A program made the translations under genes and the position numbers. Below the pieces are notes generated by a model. That model was given only the letters and a program-made list of their open reading frames with translations, searched no databases and had not been told where the DNA came from. Below are positions 44,771-58,281 of a DNA stretch of 64,000 nt, one piece after another (the stretch's first letter is position 1; every line of letters starts with the position of its first letter). Source of the stretch: Liolophura sinensis (taxonomy: Eukaryota > Mollusca > Polyplacophora > Chitonida > Chitonidae); NCBI RefSeq assembly GCF_032854445.1, contig NC_088307.1, forward strand, positions 4,216,001 to 4,280,000. Direction: 5' to 3'.

Positions 44771-45025
44771 CTTTATTTATTTATTTATTTATTTATTTGA
44801 TTAGTGTTTTACACCGTACTCAAGCATATTTCGCTTATACAACGGCTGCCAGCATTATGGTGGGGGGGAGAGGAATCGGACAGAGCCCGGGGGAAACCCA
44901 CGACCATCCGCAGAATGCCTGCAGACCTTCCCACATACCGCCGGAGAAGAAGCCAGCATCAGCTGGACTTGAACTCACAGCGACCGCATTGGTGGAAGGC
45001 TCCTGGGTCATTAAGCCGCCCTGGT
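44771..45025 (-). repeat. SINE family A, antisense
   Basis: TATTTGATTAGTGTTTTACA, GCCAGCATTATGGTGGGGGG, CGACCATCCGCAG, GAACTCACAGCGACCGCATT and TCCTGGGTCATTAAGCCG. The distal part of the tRNA-like head is missing. Confidence 0.8.
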
Positions 45026-45090
45026 GATACAACTTCAGCTTTGCTCAAAGAGTCAGAAGACTCAAAAGTGAATCAGATATTTACAGAAAT

Positions 45091-45757
45091 GTGACACAAA
45101 ATGCCATGGCGGTGTGCGGGTGTATTCAGTGCTGTGGATTCAGAACTGTGGCACAAAATGCCATGGTGGTGTGTAGGTGTATTCAGTGCTATGGATTCAG
45201 AACTGTGACACAAAATGCCATGGTGTTGTGTAGGTGTATTCAGTGCTGTGGATTCAGAACTGTGACACAAAATGCCATGGCGGTCTGTGGGTGTATTCAA
45301 TGCTGTGACACAAAATGCCATGGTGGTGTGTAGGTGTATTCAGTGCTGCGGATTCAGAACTGTGACACAAAATGCCATGGCGGTGTGTAGGTGTATTCAG
45401 TGCTGCGGATTCAGAACTGTGACACAAAATGCCATGGCGGTGTGTAGGTGTATTCAGTGCTGCGGATTCAGAACTGTGACACAAAATGCCATGGCGGTGT
45501 GTAGGTGTATTCAGTGCTGCGGATTCAGAACTGTGACACAAAATGCCATGGCGGTGTGTAGGTGTATTCAGTGCTGCGGATTCAGAACTGTGACACAAAA
45601 TGCCATGGCGGTGTGTGGGTGTATTCAGTGCTGCGGATTCAGAACTGTGACACAAAATGCCATGGCGGTGTGTAGGTGTATTCAGTGCTGCGGATACAGA
45701 ACTGTGACACAAAATGCCATGGTGGTGTACAGGTGTATTCAGTGCTGTGGATTCAGG
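45091..45757 (+). repeat. 57-bp minisatellite, about 12 units
   Basis: The unit is 19 codons and open on both strands: VTQNAMAVCRCIQCCGFRT on the plus strand and TALNTPTHRHGILCHSSES on the minus strand. One unit (about 45300-45315) is shortened. Units are nearly identical from 45310 on. The single-copy counterpart in the other duplication copy (about 43730-43790) is not repeated, so the array grew after the duplication. Confidence 0.85.
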
Positions 45758-45899
45758 GGACTTCAATGTAGAATTAAGAATTCATCATCACAAGCGTTTC
45801 GGTACAGTACATGGCCACTTCAGGGACATTCAAACTTGTCGCGCATGGCCGTCCAGGGCTCTTGATACCCACTCACAGAGGGGATACAATGATTCAATT

Positions 45900-47524
45900 T
45901 GTCATTGACAGAAAAGTTTCTATTATTGTCCTTGAGACTTTCAGCCACCCTTTGTTATGGGTGGAAACTGGGCGCAGCTCTCTGTGACGGTGTAGGCCAC
46001 TTCGGAGGTGCTTTGCCGATGTGTTACGGAAGAGTGGCATTTTTGGACTTCCACACTCCACATACCGCCGAGCAGGGCACGTTCCCATGCCATCTGAACC
46101 CTTACATACATCGACCTCCACCCTCTCCATTCTCTTGCCCTTCGTGTAACGACGCCCACTCCGCCCTTCTGAATCGGTCCCGTCCCCCACTAGCCCAACA
46201 GGCTCATTATTTTCCAGCTTTTTCGTAAATCACCTCTGACCTTTACCCCCCCTGCCTCAAGACTATCATACGATCATTATGACCCTGTTTTTTTGTTGTT
46301 CATCAGATAACGCCTGGCCTAGCCTGATAAAACAAAAAACGACCAAATCTCAACCTGGACATAATTGGTAAAGTTCCTCCTAGTGGAACTGCGACTGTCG
46401 GAATTTCTTTGAGAGCACAGATGGGCTTTATTCCCCAAAAGACAATGAAACAGAACAAGCATGGGAAATGGAGTCATTTTGGAGTACGCTGAGCCTAAAG
46501 TTTTGTTATCAACATTGAAAGCGTGATCTTGATTCAGGTGCAAAAAAATACGTGAAAAAGTATGACTCTTCTATCCGCGACCCGACAACCCCTGCCCCAG
46601 TACAGCAGGGATAGTTAACAAGGGTCAGAGCGGGAAGAGCTTAAAAAACTTTTATGAGCGAGAAAAATATTTCCTACATGTAGGTGTCCAGTATGGCCAG
46701 CAGAACAAGATCAGCTTACACATAATCAGACATTCTTTGAGGCTGTCAATATACAGAGGCCTGTGTCGCCCTGTAAAGAGTTGTTTTATTCAATAAAACA
46801 GAACGGAAATTTGGTACTTCAATTATCTTGTCAGTTAAAAATTTTCTTTTAAGCAAAAAATGTTAACTTGAATTTGACACCATTTTGAACAAGGAACCTG
46901 AAGTATTTTAATTCACAAGATCTTACAAAATCTCATAAATTGCAATTAAAATCACTGAATTTTTTGTACCTAATTCTGTTTTTTTTTTTTAATTTGCTAA
47001 TATTTGAGCATTTACATGAACAGTTATAAAAAAAACTTTAACTGAGGAACACTGAGAAGAGGCTGGATTTCACCGGTTATATACGCGTGACTCTTTGTTA
47101 CTGTTACTCTGTCGTCGATAAATGGGTTTAACGCATGTTGTATAGTCATTTATATTTTATTGCAATTATTGACCTTGAACGTCCATTGTAACTGATGATA
47201 GGTATACGAATTTCCATCACAGTGCCAAGATTTTCATATGGTTGCTATTTATGCAAAAACACAACGCGAGACCTGAAAGTGCAGACAGTCGATGGTGCTT
47301 CTTTATTCATCAATTATTGGATTTCCTAATGTCGTGTAATTTAAAACATTTTATGCTTTTAAATTTAAAAATGTTAAGATTTTAAATATTAATAGGTGTG
47401 GCTCATTTATATAGAACATTTCCATATGTTTAATGGTATATTTCATGAAAACGAACGAGGTAGATTCAGTCTCTCAGTTTTCAAACACATTGAACAAAGA
47501 AGTCACAGAATCTCCGCACTCTAC
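45900..47524. other. No gene recognised
   Basis: The GC-rich open frames at 45899-46228 and 46190-45894 overlap on opposite strands and look like composition artefacts. The rest is AT-rich. Confidence 0.45.
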
Positions 47525-48734
47525 AGTAAATATCTAAATTGGTTCATGGATGCAGAAAGGTGCCAGATGTTGACACTACAGATGATGCCCTGTCACTCTG
47601 ATTTATATCTGACTCATTCATTCCAGGTAGCTTCAGTTTCAAACCTTCAGACTTTCTAGTAATTTCCTTTCATCCCGTAACAAAAAGGTGGTACTCTAAA
47701 CCTGTTGACCTCTTACACTGTCAAATTAGCACGCTGACGCTTAAATAGACGCGTATTAATCTGCGAGTCGACGACGATGATGACCACTAATGGCAGGACT
47801 GTACCTATGGGACGTTGAAGAAGAGATTCCAATACTGGATAAGAGGTCGCGGGGGAGATTCAGATGTGATGAGCATTAGGATAGAGTGGGCCATATATGA
47901 TCACGTGACTCACGCCCCACTGGTGACAATCGATGCAGGCATCTCGAGTGTCACTATACGACACGTGGATGACTGAAGCAGAAGAATAGAACGCATCTGG
48001 CCCGTCCCATCTCACCTTCACTAGAAGCTAATTTTAAAATTTGAATCGTTAAAATTGTTTGGTTTCTAAGGCAGTGGCTGGAATTGTTTCCATACAGTTC
48101 GAAAAGAAGAGGTCAAGTAGTCAAGTGTGGGTTAAATGACCGGCATACCACATGGAGAGAAAAGACACGCGTGAAAAGGTTCATTAGCGACTGCATTCTG
48201 GGAGAGGCCATATGGTTCTACTGAGGCTTCTGACGTTCAATATTTGAAGCTTAAAGACGGTTTTGAAATTTGAAGAGAAATAAATAAAAAAGAATACACA
48301 CAATGAATGCAAGACTGAATCGCTGTTAATAAAATATACTCAAGCGTTCCGAAGTTAAAATCTGATATTAATATACATACATCTAGGCCAAAAAAAAAAA
48401 TGGCTATATTGAAGACGGAAAGAAAAGCACTTGGAGTGAAGAAGTTCCGTACGCATGGCTGATATTGAATCCTCACCTACTGTGCCAGCGAATGAGAGTC
48501 GTGCACCACCCGTTCCTTTGCATATTCAAACCTCACCGACAGTTTTGTTTGAACTGAGGTGTGAATCAAGACTGATGAGTCCAATCGAGTGATATCAGAG
48601 GTGTTGATATCAGAAAAGGAAATAGAAGTAGTGCAGCAAAAGAAGTAGGCCTACAATACCAAATGTGAACAAACGATCCCACGAACAGTGAGAGCGAGAA
48701 AATCTGCAAATGCTCTGCCCAATGTGATAAATGT

Positions 48735-49120
48735 AATAAAGGAAGCGTTCTGTATGTCAGAAGTGTAACAAGGGAAGCGTTCTGCATGTCAGAAGTGTAA
48801 GAAGGGGAGTGTTATGCATGTCAGAAGTGTAATAAGGGAAGCGTTACGCATGTCAGACGTGTAAGAAGGGGAGCGTTATGCATGTCAGAAGTGTAATAAA
48901 GGAAGCGTTATGCATGTCAGAAGTGTAATAAGCGAAGCGTTCTGCATGTCAGAAGTGTAATAAGGGGAGCGTTCTGCATGTCAGAAATGTAAGAAGGGGA
49001 AGGTTATGCATGCCAGAAGTGTAATGAGGGAAGCGTTCTGCATGTCAGACGTGTAATAAGGGGAGCGTTCGGCATGTCAGAAGTGTAATAAGGGAAGCGT
49101 TATGCATGTCAGACGTGTTA
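48735..49120 (+). repeat. 32-bp minisatellite, about 12 units (duplication copy 1)
   Basis: Units combine AGAAGTGTAATAAGGGAAGC with GTTCTGCATGTC. The paralogous place at 59712-59790 has only two to three units, plus about 1.5 at 59845-59898. There are no unique spacers, so it is not CRISPR-like. Confidence 0.85.
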
Positions 49121-49128
49121 TAACACAA

Positions 49129-49155
49129 GTGATATTTTATGGCGAAAAATATCAC
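49129..49155. repeat. Perfect 10-bp inverted repeat after the minisatellite
   Basis: GTGATATTTT, a 7-base loop, then AAAATATCAC. The same hairpin with a 9-bp stem occurs at 59799-59825 and 59903-59928. Confidence 0.7.
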
Positions 49156-51169
49156 TTTCATTTTTATCTTGACAAAATCCCCTTTATATAAAATGAAAAA
49201 TATTACCCCTGTTTTCGCAAGTCGTTCCTGTATTTATTCTCTAATTATACACTTAAATCATGTGCAGAAGAATTATGCGTATGTTATAATTATGTTATAT
49301 ATATATGTGACCTCACATATATGTGTAATTACACAAGTGATATTTTATGGCGAGAAATTCACCTTTAAATAAAAATCACCTTTATATAAAAATGAAAATT
49401 ATTACCCCTCTTTTGGCAAGTCGTTCCTGTATTCCTGTATGTTCATTTCTTTTGCACATATACATAATTATAGAATAAATAACAGAAAGACTTGCCAACT
49501 ACCTGTCTGTATATACAACAACGGTTCTCACACAGATTTGTATAGAGCAGTTTTATTGCTTGAATCTATTGGTACAAACCCTCAGCCGTATACATAACCA
49601 GATCTGCTCCGACAAATCTGTATCAATGACGGACGACAAAACCAAACCCTTGGCCTTGCTGTTCCCACCTGCATACCTGCCTTTACTGCACCCATTAGTT
49701 AGGCCTATTTGTCATCCTCTGACCGTATCAGACCTATGGTCAGCCATTACGACCGATGACCCATTCTTCTGAGAGACGGATTAAGACCTCAGACCATTAA
49801 GTGTTTGTTCGACTTACACGACTGAGCGCGTTTGGTGACAATACAATCACGTAATCAGTCTCATTATGATACAAGTAATGCGACGCTACATGTGTGGAAC
49901 ACGCAACATTGACATCCCAAGGAGGGCATCACTGACGTCATGCGCGCCATGTTCATTTAGAACTGAATGTAGACAAATGTGACAAGTGAAACTGAATTAG
50001 TTTGATCAACGCAACAATTAAACTGACCCAGAATACCTGCTAAGTTTGTAAAAAATTGAAAAGAGCAGTCGAGCGAGAGAATAATAAAAAATAAAAAGCG
50101 ATTGTTATTTAAATTTCATGGAGTATTTATGGTTGTGTTGAAGTCAAGTTTAAATGTATGAAACACAAATGTCAAAATTTAATTAGCGCCTTTCACCAAA
50201 CCATAATACTGAAATAGCTTGCCAAATGGCGTCAACTAGATTCTTTAATTAGCTGATTGACTTAGACGAGAAAAATAATTAAGCATTTGAAAACGTCTCT
50301 TCCACGGAGGAGGAAACATGCTACACGAGGTCATCGATATAGTCTCATAAATTTATACCTACATGTAATTTGACGGTGGGATGCAATATATAACTGCATG
50401 CTGTAAAACCGTGTAAGGAACACTGATGACGTCATTAATCCTTCTTCATAACAAACTGAACTAAACCAGAAAGTCACAATACTGAGGATGAAGCTTGGTG
50501 ATTGGTTGCTTATAACGACAATAATATACAAAAGAACATTATTTTTTGTGTTTGTGTACGACTATGTAAAGGTGAACACAGTACAAACCCTTTGTAAGTA
50601 AACTTATGGGGTTTTTGTAGAAAACCATCTTTGAGCTGAGACAAGTCCTTGCTGATGGAAACCTAATAAAAATGAAAGAATCCTGACCATTCCTGGTGGA
50701 AACGACAAAATCTGGAAGAAACCCGACGAAACCTGAAAGAAACCTACAAAATGGAAGAAAGTTAACAAAATCTAAAGAAACCTAACCGCCCTTCCCTGTA
50801 ATATATGCACAGAAAGCTCATTATATCAAGCTGTACATATCTATAGCCGAGTAAGCGGGAACTATATACCCCATCCCAAGACCACGTAACAAGCGCTTAG
50901 GTGTTGCATATAAGCATCACTTTGTAGGACACAGCTGCAGTGTGTAAATGGAAAGTCGAATTAAATATCGATATGGAAAAGTATATTTCAGTAAACTCTA
51001 AAATTATCGTCAACGATTTGTAATGATAATGAAAGTGATATGCGCATGTATACATACACGCGAATCACCTAGGCTTTTCGAACACCACTGGGTCTTTGAA
51101 TAATTGTTAGTTCACGTTTTTGCACTAATTCCTTTGCATTCTCGACTCTTTACCGGAACTGTATCGGCT

Positions 51170-51183
51170 GTTGTCATGGAAAC
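51170..51183 (+). promoter_or_regulatory. X-box-like (RFX-type) motif, duplication copy 1
   Basis: GTTGTCATGGAAAC fits the imperfect palindrome bound by RFX factors. The motif is unchanged in the paralogue at 61735-61748 although the surroundings have diverged. No gene is identified beside it. Confidence 0.3.
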
Positions 51184-53240
51184 ACGTGCTTTGCTATTAC
51201 TGACCAGACGTGTTCTGTTCATAGCGGTATAATGGGCAGTGTCCAGGCAGTCCCTTAGCCTCAGGTTAGATTGAACAAGCCCAAAGTGCAATTTACTTAT
51301 CTAACCATTTTACAACTTTGTGTAATAAGAACTTAGCAGCGATTAACGGTTTACCAATTCGTTTACCCAATGACTGTGAAATACCCTAAAGGACGAGAAA
51401 ATAACTAGTTTCCTTAACGATGTTATCGGCTAATGCCTTAATCTCCAACCTCGCCGTTACTTTGGGTTTTTTGCCAATTTATTCTGACAGTTTAATGATC
51501 TAAACCCATTATTATCGCAGAATGTTGTCTGTTGGGGTACTCGAATTAAACTCTTCACAATGTTGGTTCTATAGTCTTCATTTAATGAAAACCGTCACGT
51601 GACCATGAAATGGCGTCTATGCGCGTGCAGTCTATAACGAGGCTCTATTCTACCGTTTTCTTGTTGAATGAAAAATAACCTCTGGGAGACAGATTGTTTC
51701 CTACCCATAACAAAGAACTCCTAAAAACTAATTCACACTTAAGACAGGTGTCCCATATCAACTGGCGCCATACCAGAGCCAATGGTTGCATGTGCACAAA
51801 CCATTAACAAAATGTTAAGAAATCTAAAGATTAAACCGTTAATGGCAGAAACTCTAAGGCACAAAATAGATAATCCGAATTAATGATCTATGGGAGGAGT
51901 AGTTTGAATTTGCCTACTTACCCAGTAAGAAACCAAGAACGTCAGACTTGTATATAGACAGGGACTGTAACGCCAAACGAAATAAACGGTCGACATGCAA
52001 CACTCATACCCGCCTCAACCTTGAGGAAACATTTTTAATTTACGGTAGATATTTAGCGATGCTAACGAGCACTTTACCTGGTCATGACTGTGCAGAAAAG
52101 GCTGCCCGTTTATAGTATTGTGTAATGGCCGTTCTTGATGTATGTTTCATTGAAACACTTCGTGAATATATGTGCGAACAAAATTATTGACACACTCCAA
52201 CATGCACATTCCCACTTCAAGGAACACATGACAAGCTTTTACCAAAATATTTCTACAAGTGTTTTCTTATTTATATCGTTAGAATTTAAACGGCACTCAA
52301 GAATATTTCACCCAGACAATGGTCACACGTTTCACGCTAGGAAGACTCAGGGGGCGTATGTTGTCTTGGAAGCACGTGCGATGACGAAAACTTGCGATAA
52401 ATTGTCGTGAGTTCCCGTAAAGTCCTAATTACAGTTTTCAAATAGCACATTCAGCATGTAACGATGTCTGAATACAGGGAAGAAGTGGACAATCGTCTGG
52501 ACAAAATGGGCAGTATAACTGTGAACGTGTTCTGATTGACCGACTAGGGGAATAGGGGAACCTTAGAACGATTCGTTCAAATTATTTAGGCCGCACGCGT
52601 TGAAGGATTTATAAACGGAAACATTAAAATTTCAATCTTTTATCATCCGAAGTCTACCATACATATATCGCAAAGCTCAGATATCAATGATCAGGCCAGT
52701 GTTTACAATATATCGGGTTTAGGTGAGAAAAAACGATATCTATCGCACATGCATACCTTATTATCCTAAATGTTTCCAACCTAATACTTTCATACTTCCG
52801 ACACATTATTTATTGGATATTAGACACCTTTTAGGCAAAACACAGCAAGAAACAAATTCAGAAGTACAAGCCTGAATTTCACCATATCCGCAAAAACTTG
52901 ATGCATCTCACTCTATACAAGATTCTATATTTCGGGCATGATGTCGTCGTTGTTTTTTGTTTTTTTCGAACAGTGGGACGTTTACATTTTTATTGAGTTT
53001 TTCTTTTACCAATATCGAAGAATTTGCACCTTTGTCGTTAACGAATAATTTGCCTACTTGGCATTAGAGTAAGCCACGCACCTCGATTTATTGATTTGTT
53101 TATTTACACCCAATGGGTAGCAATTTACGGTTCGTCCCATCAACATCAGCAATTAGCGGAACCGCGTGGCGTGACGTCAGCAGAAGTGAAAACCTAACGG
53201 GATGACATCTGAATAGGCAGACGATAAAAGCAGTGTGAAA

Positions 53241-53790
53241 TGAATCCCTCCTTCACACATTTACCTGGTTGTTACCTGTAATTAGTCCCACACCGCCACC
53301 AGGTAAGAGATTTTAATCCGAACTCACCTGAGAAAAGACTACCGGTTGTCAACAATTGGTTATCGACTGGAGACTGGGATAGAGAGAATGTCACCATGGA
53401 CAAAAAAGCAGGTAGATAGCCCGGGAAATAGAAGCTGGCCAGCTTTTTTTTGGGGGGGGGGGGGGGGCAAGGGAAAGAATGTGACAGTCATTTTGAATCC
53501 ACTACGTTACATAATAACATCGTTAACGTCTGAGTGTCTTTTGTAGCGCGGACTACAGTTTGGGCGTAAAACCAGACAGAGGTAGAAAAGATCACAGACT
53601 AATGGTGCCTCTCACGGGTAACATGATACGGACAAACTGCACACTTTTTGTGACCTGGTCAAATTACGGACCCTGATAAATGCCACAAACATATATACAT
53701 GCGGGACAAAAAAAACTAAAAAAACAACATAGATATTGTGTAGAGATATTGGTACCAGGACGTAGCCAGAATTACATGCAGTTTAAAATA
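53241..53790. other. No gene recognised; poly-T/poly-G run
   Basis: A T8-G16-like run at about 53441-53467 is a likely sequencing or assembly weak point. Otherwise nothing is recognised. Confidence 0.5.
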
Positions 53791-53794
53791 TATT

Positions 53795-53945
53795 GGGTGG
53801 CTCAGTTGGTTAGCGCGCTCATGCTGGCTTCCTTTCCCCGTGCTCTGGCCGGTGTCCACTCACTATAATGCTGGTCGCCGTCGTATAAGTGAACTATTCT
53901 TGAATGTGGCGTAAAACACCAATCAAATAAATAAATAAATAAATA
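53795..53945 (+). repeat. SINE family A with internal deletion
   Basis: The head GGTGGCTCAGTTGGTTAGCG runs directly into CTCATGCTGGCTTCC, then AATGCTGGTCGCCGTCGTAT and CACCAATCAAATAAATAAAT. Box B and part of the centre are missing. Confidence 0.75.
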
Positions 53946-54277
53946 GTATATAGATAATCCATTGCATGTTTTACGCCTTCATATGATTATATGGAATGGG
54001 TGAAATTCTATAAGTAATAAAGACAAAAAATGCCAGTGTTTAACACCATGGATAATAACTTTTCATGTACAGGATGGACAGGGTTAGCCTAAAACATCTT
54101 CACAGCGCGGAATGTACACGTCATGCACTCGGTCCGGAAGTTCTGTGGCATTTTGGGACATGTTGATGTTAAAAGGATCAAAATCTTTTTTTGGAAGATT
54201 CACCGAAATGTTTTTCCTGTTTCATGAACAACTTTATACGCTCTGTATACGACTGCTCAAGAACCTTCGTTTTCAGC

Positions 54278-54375
54278 ACGACCATCCGAAGGTTGCGGAC
54301 AGATTTTCCCAAGACCAAAGAGGAAATCGGCATGAGCTGGGCTTGAACTCACATCGATCATATAGGTGGGAGTCA
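54278..54375 (-). repeat. SINE family A, degraded antisense fragment
   Basis: CACGACCATCCGAAGGTTGC, GAGGAAATCGGCATGAGCTG and CTTGAACTCACA match the family centre in reverse. A second piece (CCAGCATTATGGTGGGAGGA) is at about 54650-54690. Confidence 0.55.
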
Positions 54376-54699
54376 CGTATAAAGTATTTTTATAAACGTA
54401 TATCATCTGTTGTGTTGGTATCCCAAAACTCGCTGCGCCTATTGTATAACTCATTTGAAAATACCTGGTAAAGCGATGCTTGCTTTGTGCAGTCATGCAA
54501 ATTCCTCGGAAATACATTTTTTTGTTGATGTTTTGCCAGGTTTGACAAAGTGCCTGTAAGCCTTCTTACTTTCTTCCAGGTGCAAATTACCCTCTGATCA
54601 CTGATCCTGTCCAGAGATGGTGTTTTGATGAGTATTTCATACAAAGCGACCAGCATTATGGTGGGAGGAAACCGGTCATAGCCCAAAGGTGTATACTGG

Positions 54700-56600
54700 G
54701 TGGAAGAGTGCAAAGAAATGTACCCTAAAATACAAAATATAAAACGTATGGGCGCAAAAATAGTATCGGCTAAACTGATAGGGGTTTTAATTTCGCATCT
54801 GTTTAAAAACCCCACACAAAGATTGTGGTTTAGGCATATTCAGACATATTTTCCGGAACACACTAACATTATAATTGTCAGGTAAGAAGGAATGATACCT
54901 GGTGTCTGTCTGATCAGCCCATGGACCTTACATGAATGCCAACATTAGTACACAATACGGTTCATTTTATTTGTTTTCAAGATAGGGAACAGTTTTTGTT
55001 TACTCTGTGCGAGAACCTTTCAACAGGACAAGCCTGCATAACTCATCATCTCGAGCGTGCGAGGCATCCCAAGATGTTGACTTACATGGGCAGATGCGTT
55101 GGCAGCACCTGGCAGCGGCACGTCGTCCACACGTGATATCATCAGTCAACCTGTTTGGTTGGTTGTGTTATTGCAGTTTGACGTAATTTGGTGACGTAAC
55201 ATATTACGCGTGCACGTTGGCTATCGTCTGCTTCGCGGCCCTTCTATAATTTGTAGACAAAAATGAAAATATATACGTATGACTTCCCCCTGTCGACATA
55301 TGCAAATTAAATTCTAAAATAGTTAGTTCAATTGACAAAACTTCGGACTTTTAAGATTTCAGCCTGGAATTTTACTACTGGACTAAAGAATGTTCTACAA
55401 AGACTGATCTATAGACCTAATGTCGATTTTTAACTGAGACGTGGTGCTCTAAAAGTCTAATGTGACGTCACTGAAAGATCAAGGAACGAAAAGGTAAGAC
55501 AACCCATTGTGACGTTCTTACACACCATTCAGTGGCGTGTATATACAAAAATACATTTCAGCGAGTATCAATCTTTGCGTCACTTAAATCTGCATTTGCT
55601 ATTTTGTTGTTGGTTCATGTTTTAATGTAAAAGGAATCACAACAAGCTTATATAGAGAGCTAATGTATAAAATACACAAAATGTGAACCTTCTTTATACC
55701 TTTTATTTCTAATGTTGCCCAAGTGCATGTTTAAATTGGCGAGTACATGTTTTCTGTACAAACGCTTGTAGAATGTGGATGCATATGTTACAATTCTTGG
55801 AAATTAATGCATTTAACACATGTTTTTCATAGATTTTCAGTGATCATGATGGTTCTGCAAAAAAAACTATATACTTCTCACCAGCCATAGAAGACGATGT
55901 TCAATTGAAATCGAGTCCTGTTTTGTGGGGAAATTCATCAGAGATCCTTCAAGGAATGTTCACTTTGGTGGAAAACATAAAAAAAACATCTTTAATTTCT
56001 CGAGAAGGAAGAAAAGAAAATGAAAATGGACGTCTTTAATGCCATCCAACGAGATAGGACCTACAAATATCCAATAATCGACGAATAAGAGTTCGTGGCT
56101 CAGAACGAATTCCAGAATGCCTCAGCAGAGTTTCCGGACCAGGGCATGTCCGGCTGCGCGCATGTTCAGACAAAGCAGGCCAAGAAATACAGACCTGGTG
56201 TGAAGGCGAAAGTCTCCATCTGTTTGGGAAAAGCCAGAAACCAAAGGCAGCTCGTTCACACTTCATTGCTCCCTTTGCACATCGTCTATAGAACCGACAA
56301 AGATTTGATCAGAAACTTTCTATGCTTTTATGATTTCGATATCTTATTTGTCAAGATTATTTGCGTCTTAATAATTGTTGATTGTAAAAACATTAACAGT
56401 TTCTATATACACGTTGTCCGTAAACCAGGTCACAAAACGTGTTCAGTTCAGCTGTACTTATAGATTTACACAATGTATATGACATTACAATAAAACAAAA
56501 GACTTTATTTATTTATACATTCGTGTAGTCTGGTTAATGTCCTTTCCACATTTCACGACGATAGCTTTCTGTAAGGTTTACGATGAGCAGGTGATTGGAA
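54700..56600. other. No gene recognised
   Basis: The frame at 56095-56463 (AQNEFQNASAEFPDQGMSG, then TKQAKKYRPGVKAKV) has a protein-like first part but no family match and loses that character after about 60 codons. A terminal exon of an unknown gene is possible; AATAAA occurs near 56490. Confidence 0.3.
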
Positions 56601-56611
56601 GAATTGGAGTG

Positions 56612-56955
56612 CTTTGGTGTTCTATATTGGTTAGAGCGTCCGCCTCAAACTCGGGAGACCTGGGATCATACCCCACTCAAACTGAGACTGTTCAAATGGT
56701 ACCTGTTACTGCCTCGCTTGGCGCTCAGCCCTTAGACGTTAGAGGAAGGAAATAAGGCTGGTGTCAGTATAATGTGACTGGGTTGGAAATCATGTCTGGT
56801 GTCTTTGGCGTGACACTTTATTGGAGGCCAAACTTTGGCGGCATGGACTCCCTCTGCTACAATTTAAGAAGACACGGTATACGTCCACACGCCTAATGAC
56901 TCCTCGTCGTCATCTGACTGAACAATTATTAAGTACAACACAAAACAACAAGCAT
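56612..56955 (+). repeat. SINE family C, near full length
   Basis: TTGGTTAGAGCGTCCGCCTC, CTGGGATCATACCCC, TACTGCCTCGCTTGGCGCTC, ATAATGTGACTGGGTTGG, TCCTCGTCGTCATCTGACTG and ATTATTAAGTACAACAC are in family order. Confidence 0.75.
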
Positions 56956-57548
56956 GTAAAGTTTGAAATAAGTGTATCTATGACATGACCTATTCTTGAT
57001 TGTCCCTTGCTTCAAACCAAACATTTACTGACTTTTTTTGATTTCTCTCCTTGACTGTTCCCTAAACCATTTGTTCCGTTTGTACATTAGACATCTGTGG
57101 GAAGAATACGTTTCCAATATATACGGGATTCTATAAAGCGCTTCTTGCATGGTATATATATATGTTCATTGAAGAACCCTGTATAGAAACCATATACATT
57201 TTTCTTAAGAGAACACTCATAAATTCCATAGAACATAATGGAGTCCTTACTTATATCGATGTCTCCATCATGGTGCACAGTCAGCAGGATACCTTCAAAT
57301 CCTTCTTCTGTTTGTTCTTCCAAATTACAAGAAAAAGGGCCCTATGCCAACCAGATAAGTAATTATAGGTTATCCATTAAGGTCAACTTTTAGCATTTCT
57401 GTCGTTAGCTTGAATGTAAATAGCTTTGCCGAATGAAATCCCCTGTTATAATACATTTGCTAATTATCATGCCCGTTTGTAAATATTAGATGTGTTTTTG
57501 ATTACTTCAACATTGTTATGCCTTAGATATACAACTGAACCTGTCTCA
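56956..57548. other. No gene recognised
   Basis: Short overlapping frames on both strands (57087-57362) mirror each other; no motif. Confidence 0.45.
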
Positions 57549-57783
57549 TGGTTTACGCCGTACTGAAGAAAACTTCACTTACACGACTGCGGCCAACATT
57601 ATTCTCCTGGGCAGAAATCGGGGAAACCCATGGCCATCCGCATGGTTGCTGGAAGACCTCCCACGTAGGCCTGGAGAGAAAGCCCGCATGAACTGGACTT
57701 GAACTCAGAGCCACCGCATTGGTGACTGGCTCCTGGGTCATTGTGCTGCGCTGGCACACTAACCACCTCGGCCATGGAGCGCC
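57549..57783 (-). repeat. SINE family A, antisense, nearly full length
   Basis: GGTTTACGCCGTACTGAAGA, GCGGCCAACATTATTCTCC, GGAAACCCATGGCCATCCGC and the reversed tRNA-like head CACACTAACCACCTCGGCC. Confidence 0.8.
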
Positions 57784-58281
57784 TATTGTTCACCTAGCTC
57801 AATAACTATCATCTTTTTTATTGTTATCCCTCTTCTGTGGGTGAATAATGTGACATGATGTAAGGTCGGAAGGTTAGCGTAATAATTCATGTAACAACAA
57901 AATTCATCACATGTTTAACTATGAAGGAGGTTAATCCTCACCTTAAAACATCCCGCTCTCATTGTTCGTGAAGATTTGGTGACAATAAATGGTAAACGAT
58001 CGGCCTTCGTGGATCGGCCTTTCTGATATTACATTCGTTAAAGACCATGCACTTGTCTTCCACCAATAGTGTGTGCAAATAGGTCACGCGTGAAAAAGTG
58101 CATCTGCAACTTTCCTAAGCAAGGTGGTTTACTACGGGTAAATGTGTAGAAAAATGAAATATCTAAATGGTTTGATGAAGGGAGAAGCCAGATGTTGACG
58201 CTACATATGACGCCATGCCACTCTCGTTCATTCCAGGTAATTTGAGTTTCTAATCTCCACACTACTGAGCAATTTCCTTTT

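Larger units (their letters stand above)
44116..45900 (+). repeat. Tandem duplication of ~1.5 kb, copy 2 (expanded)
   Basis: Contains the second KQCFIG segment, an antisense SINE A (44771-45025) and the 57-bp minisatellite (45091-45757). The last two account for its greater length. Confidence 0.6.
47525..53240 (+). repeat. Old large tandem duplication, copy 1 (homologous part)
   Basis: Collinear with 58157-64000, offset 10.63 kb at the left and 10.77 kb at the right, with many substitutions and indels. Conserved landmarks: GTGACAATCGATGCAGGCAT, CATCTCGAGTGTCA, GAAGCTAATTTTAAAATTTG, GAGTGATATCAGAGGTGTT and GTATCGGCTGTTGTCATGGA. No gene is recognised. Confidence 0.8.

Noticed and set aside
45730-45780. 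Possible PDGF/VEGF cystine-knot motif (RCIQCCGFRGLQC)
   Set aside because: The C-x2-CC-x6-C spacing matches, but the P-x-CV start and the usual G before CC are absent. Most of it is the minisatellite unit, and the frame ends soon after.
45254-45865. Long frames on both strands of the 57-bp array as genes
   Set aside because: Both strands are open over the same DNA only because 57 is divisible by three.
45894-46228. Overlapping GC-rich frames on both strands
   Set aside because: They mirror each other and have no recognisable motif; best explained by composition.
48735-49120. Regular 32-bp repeats as a CRISPR array
   Set aside because: Units are directly adjacent with no unique spacers, and the setting is an animal genome.
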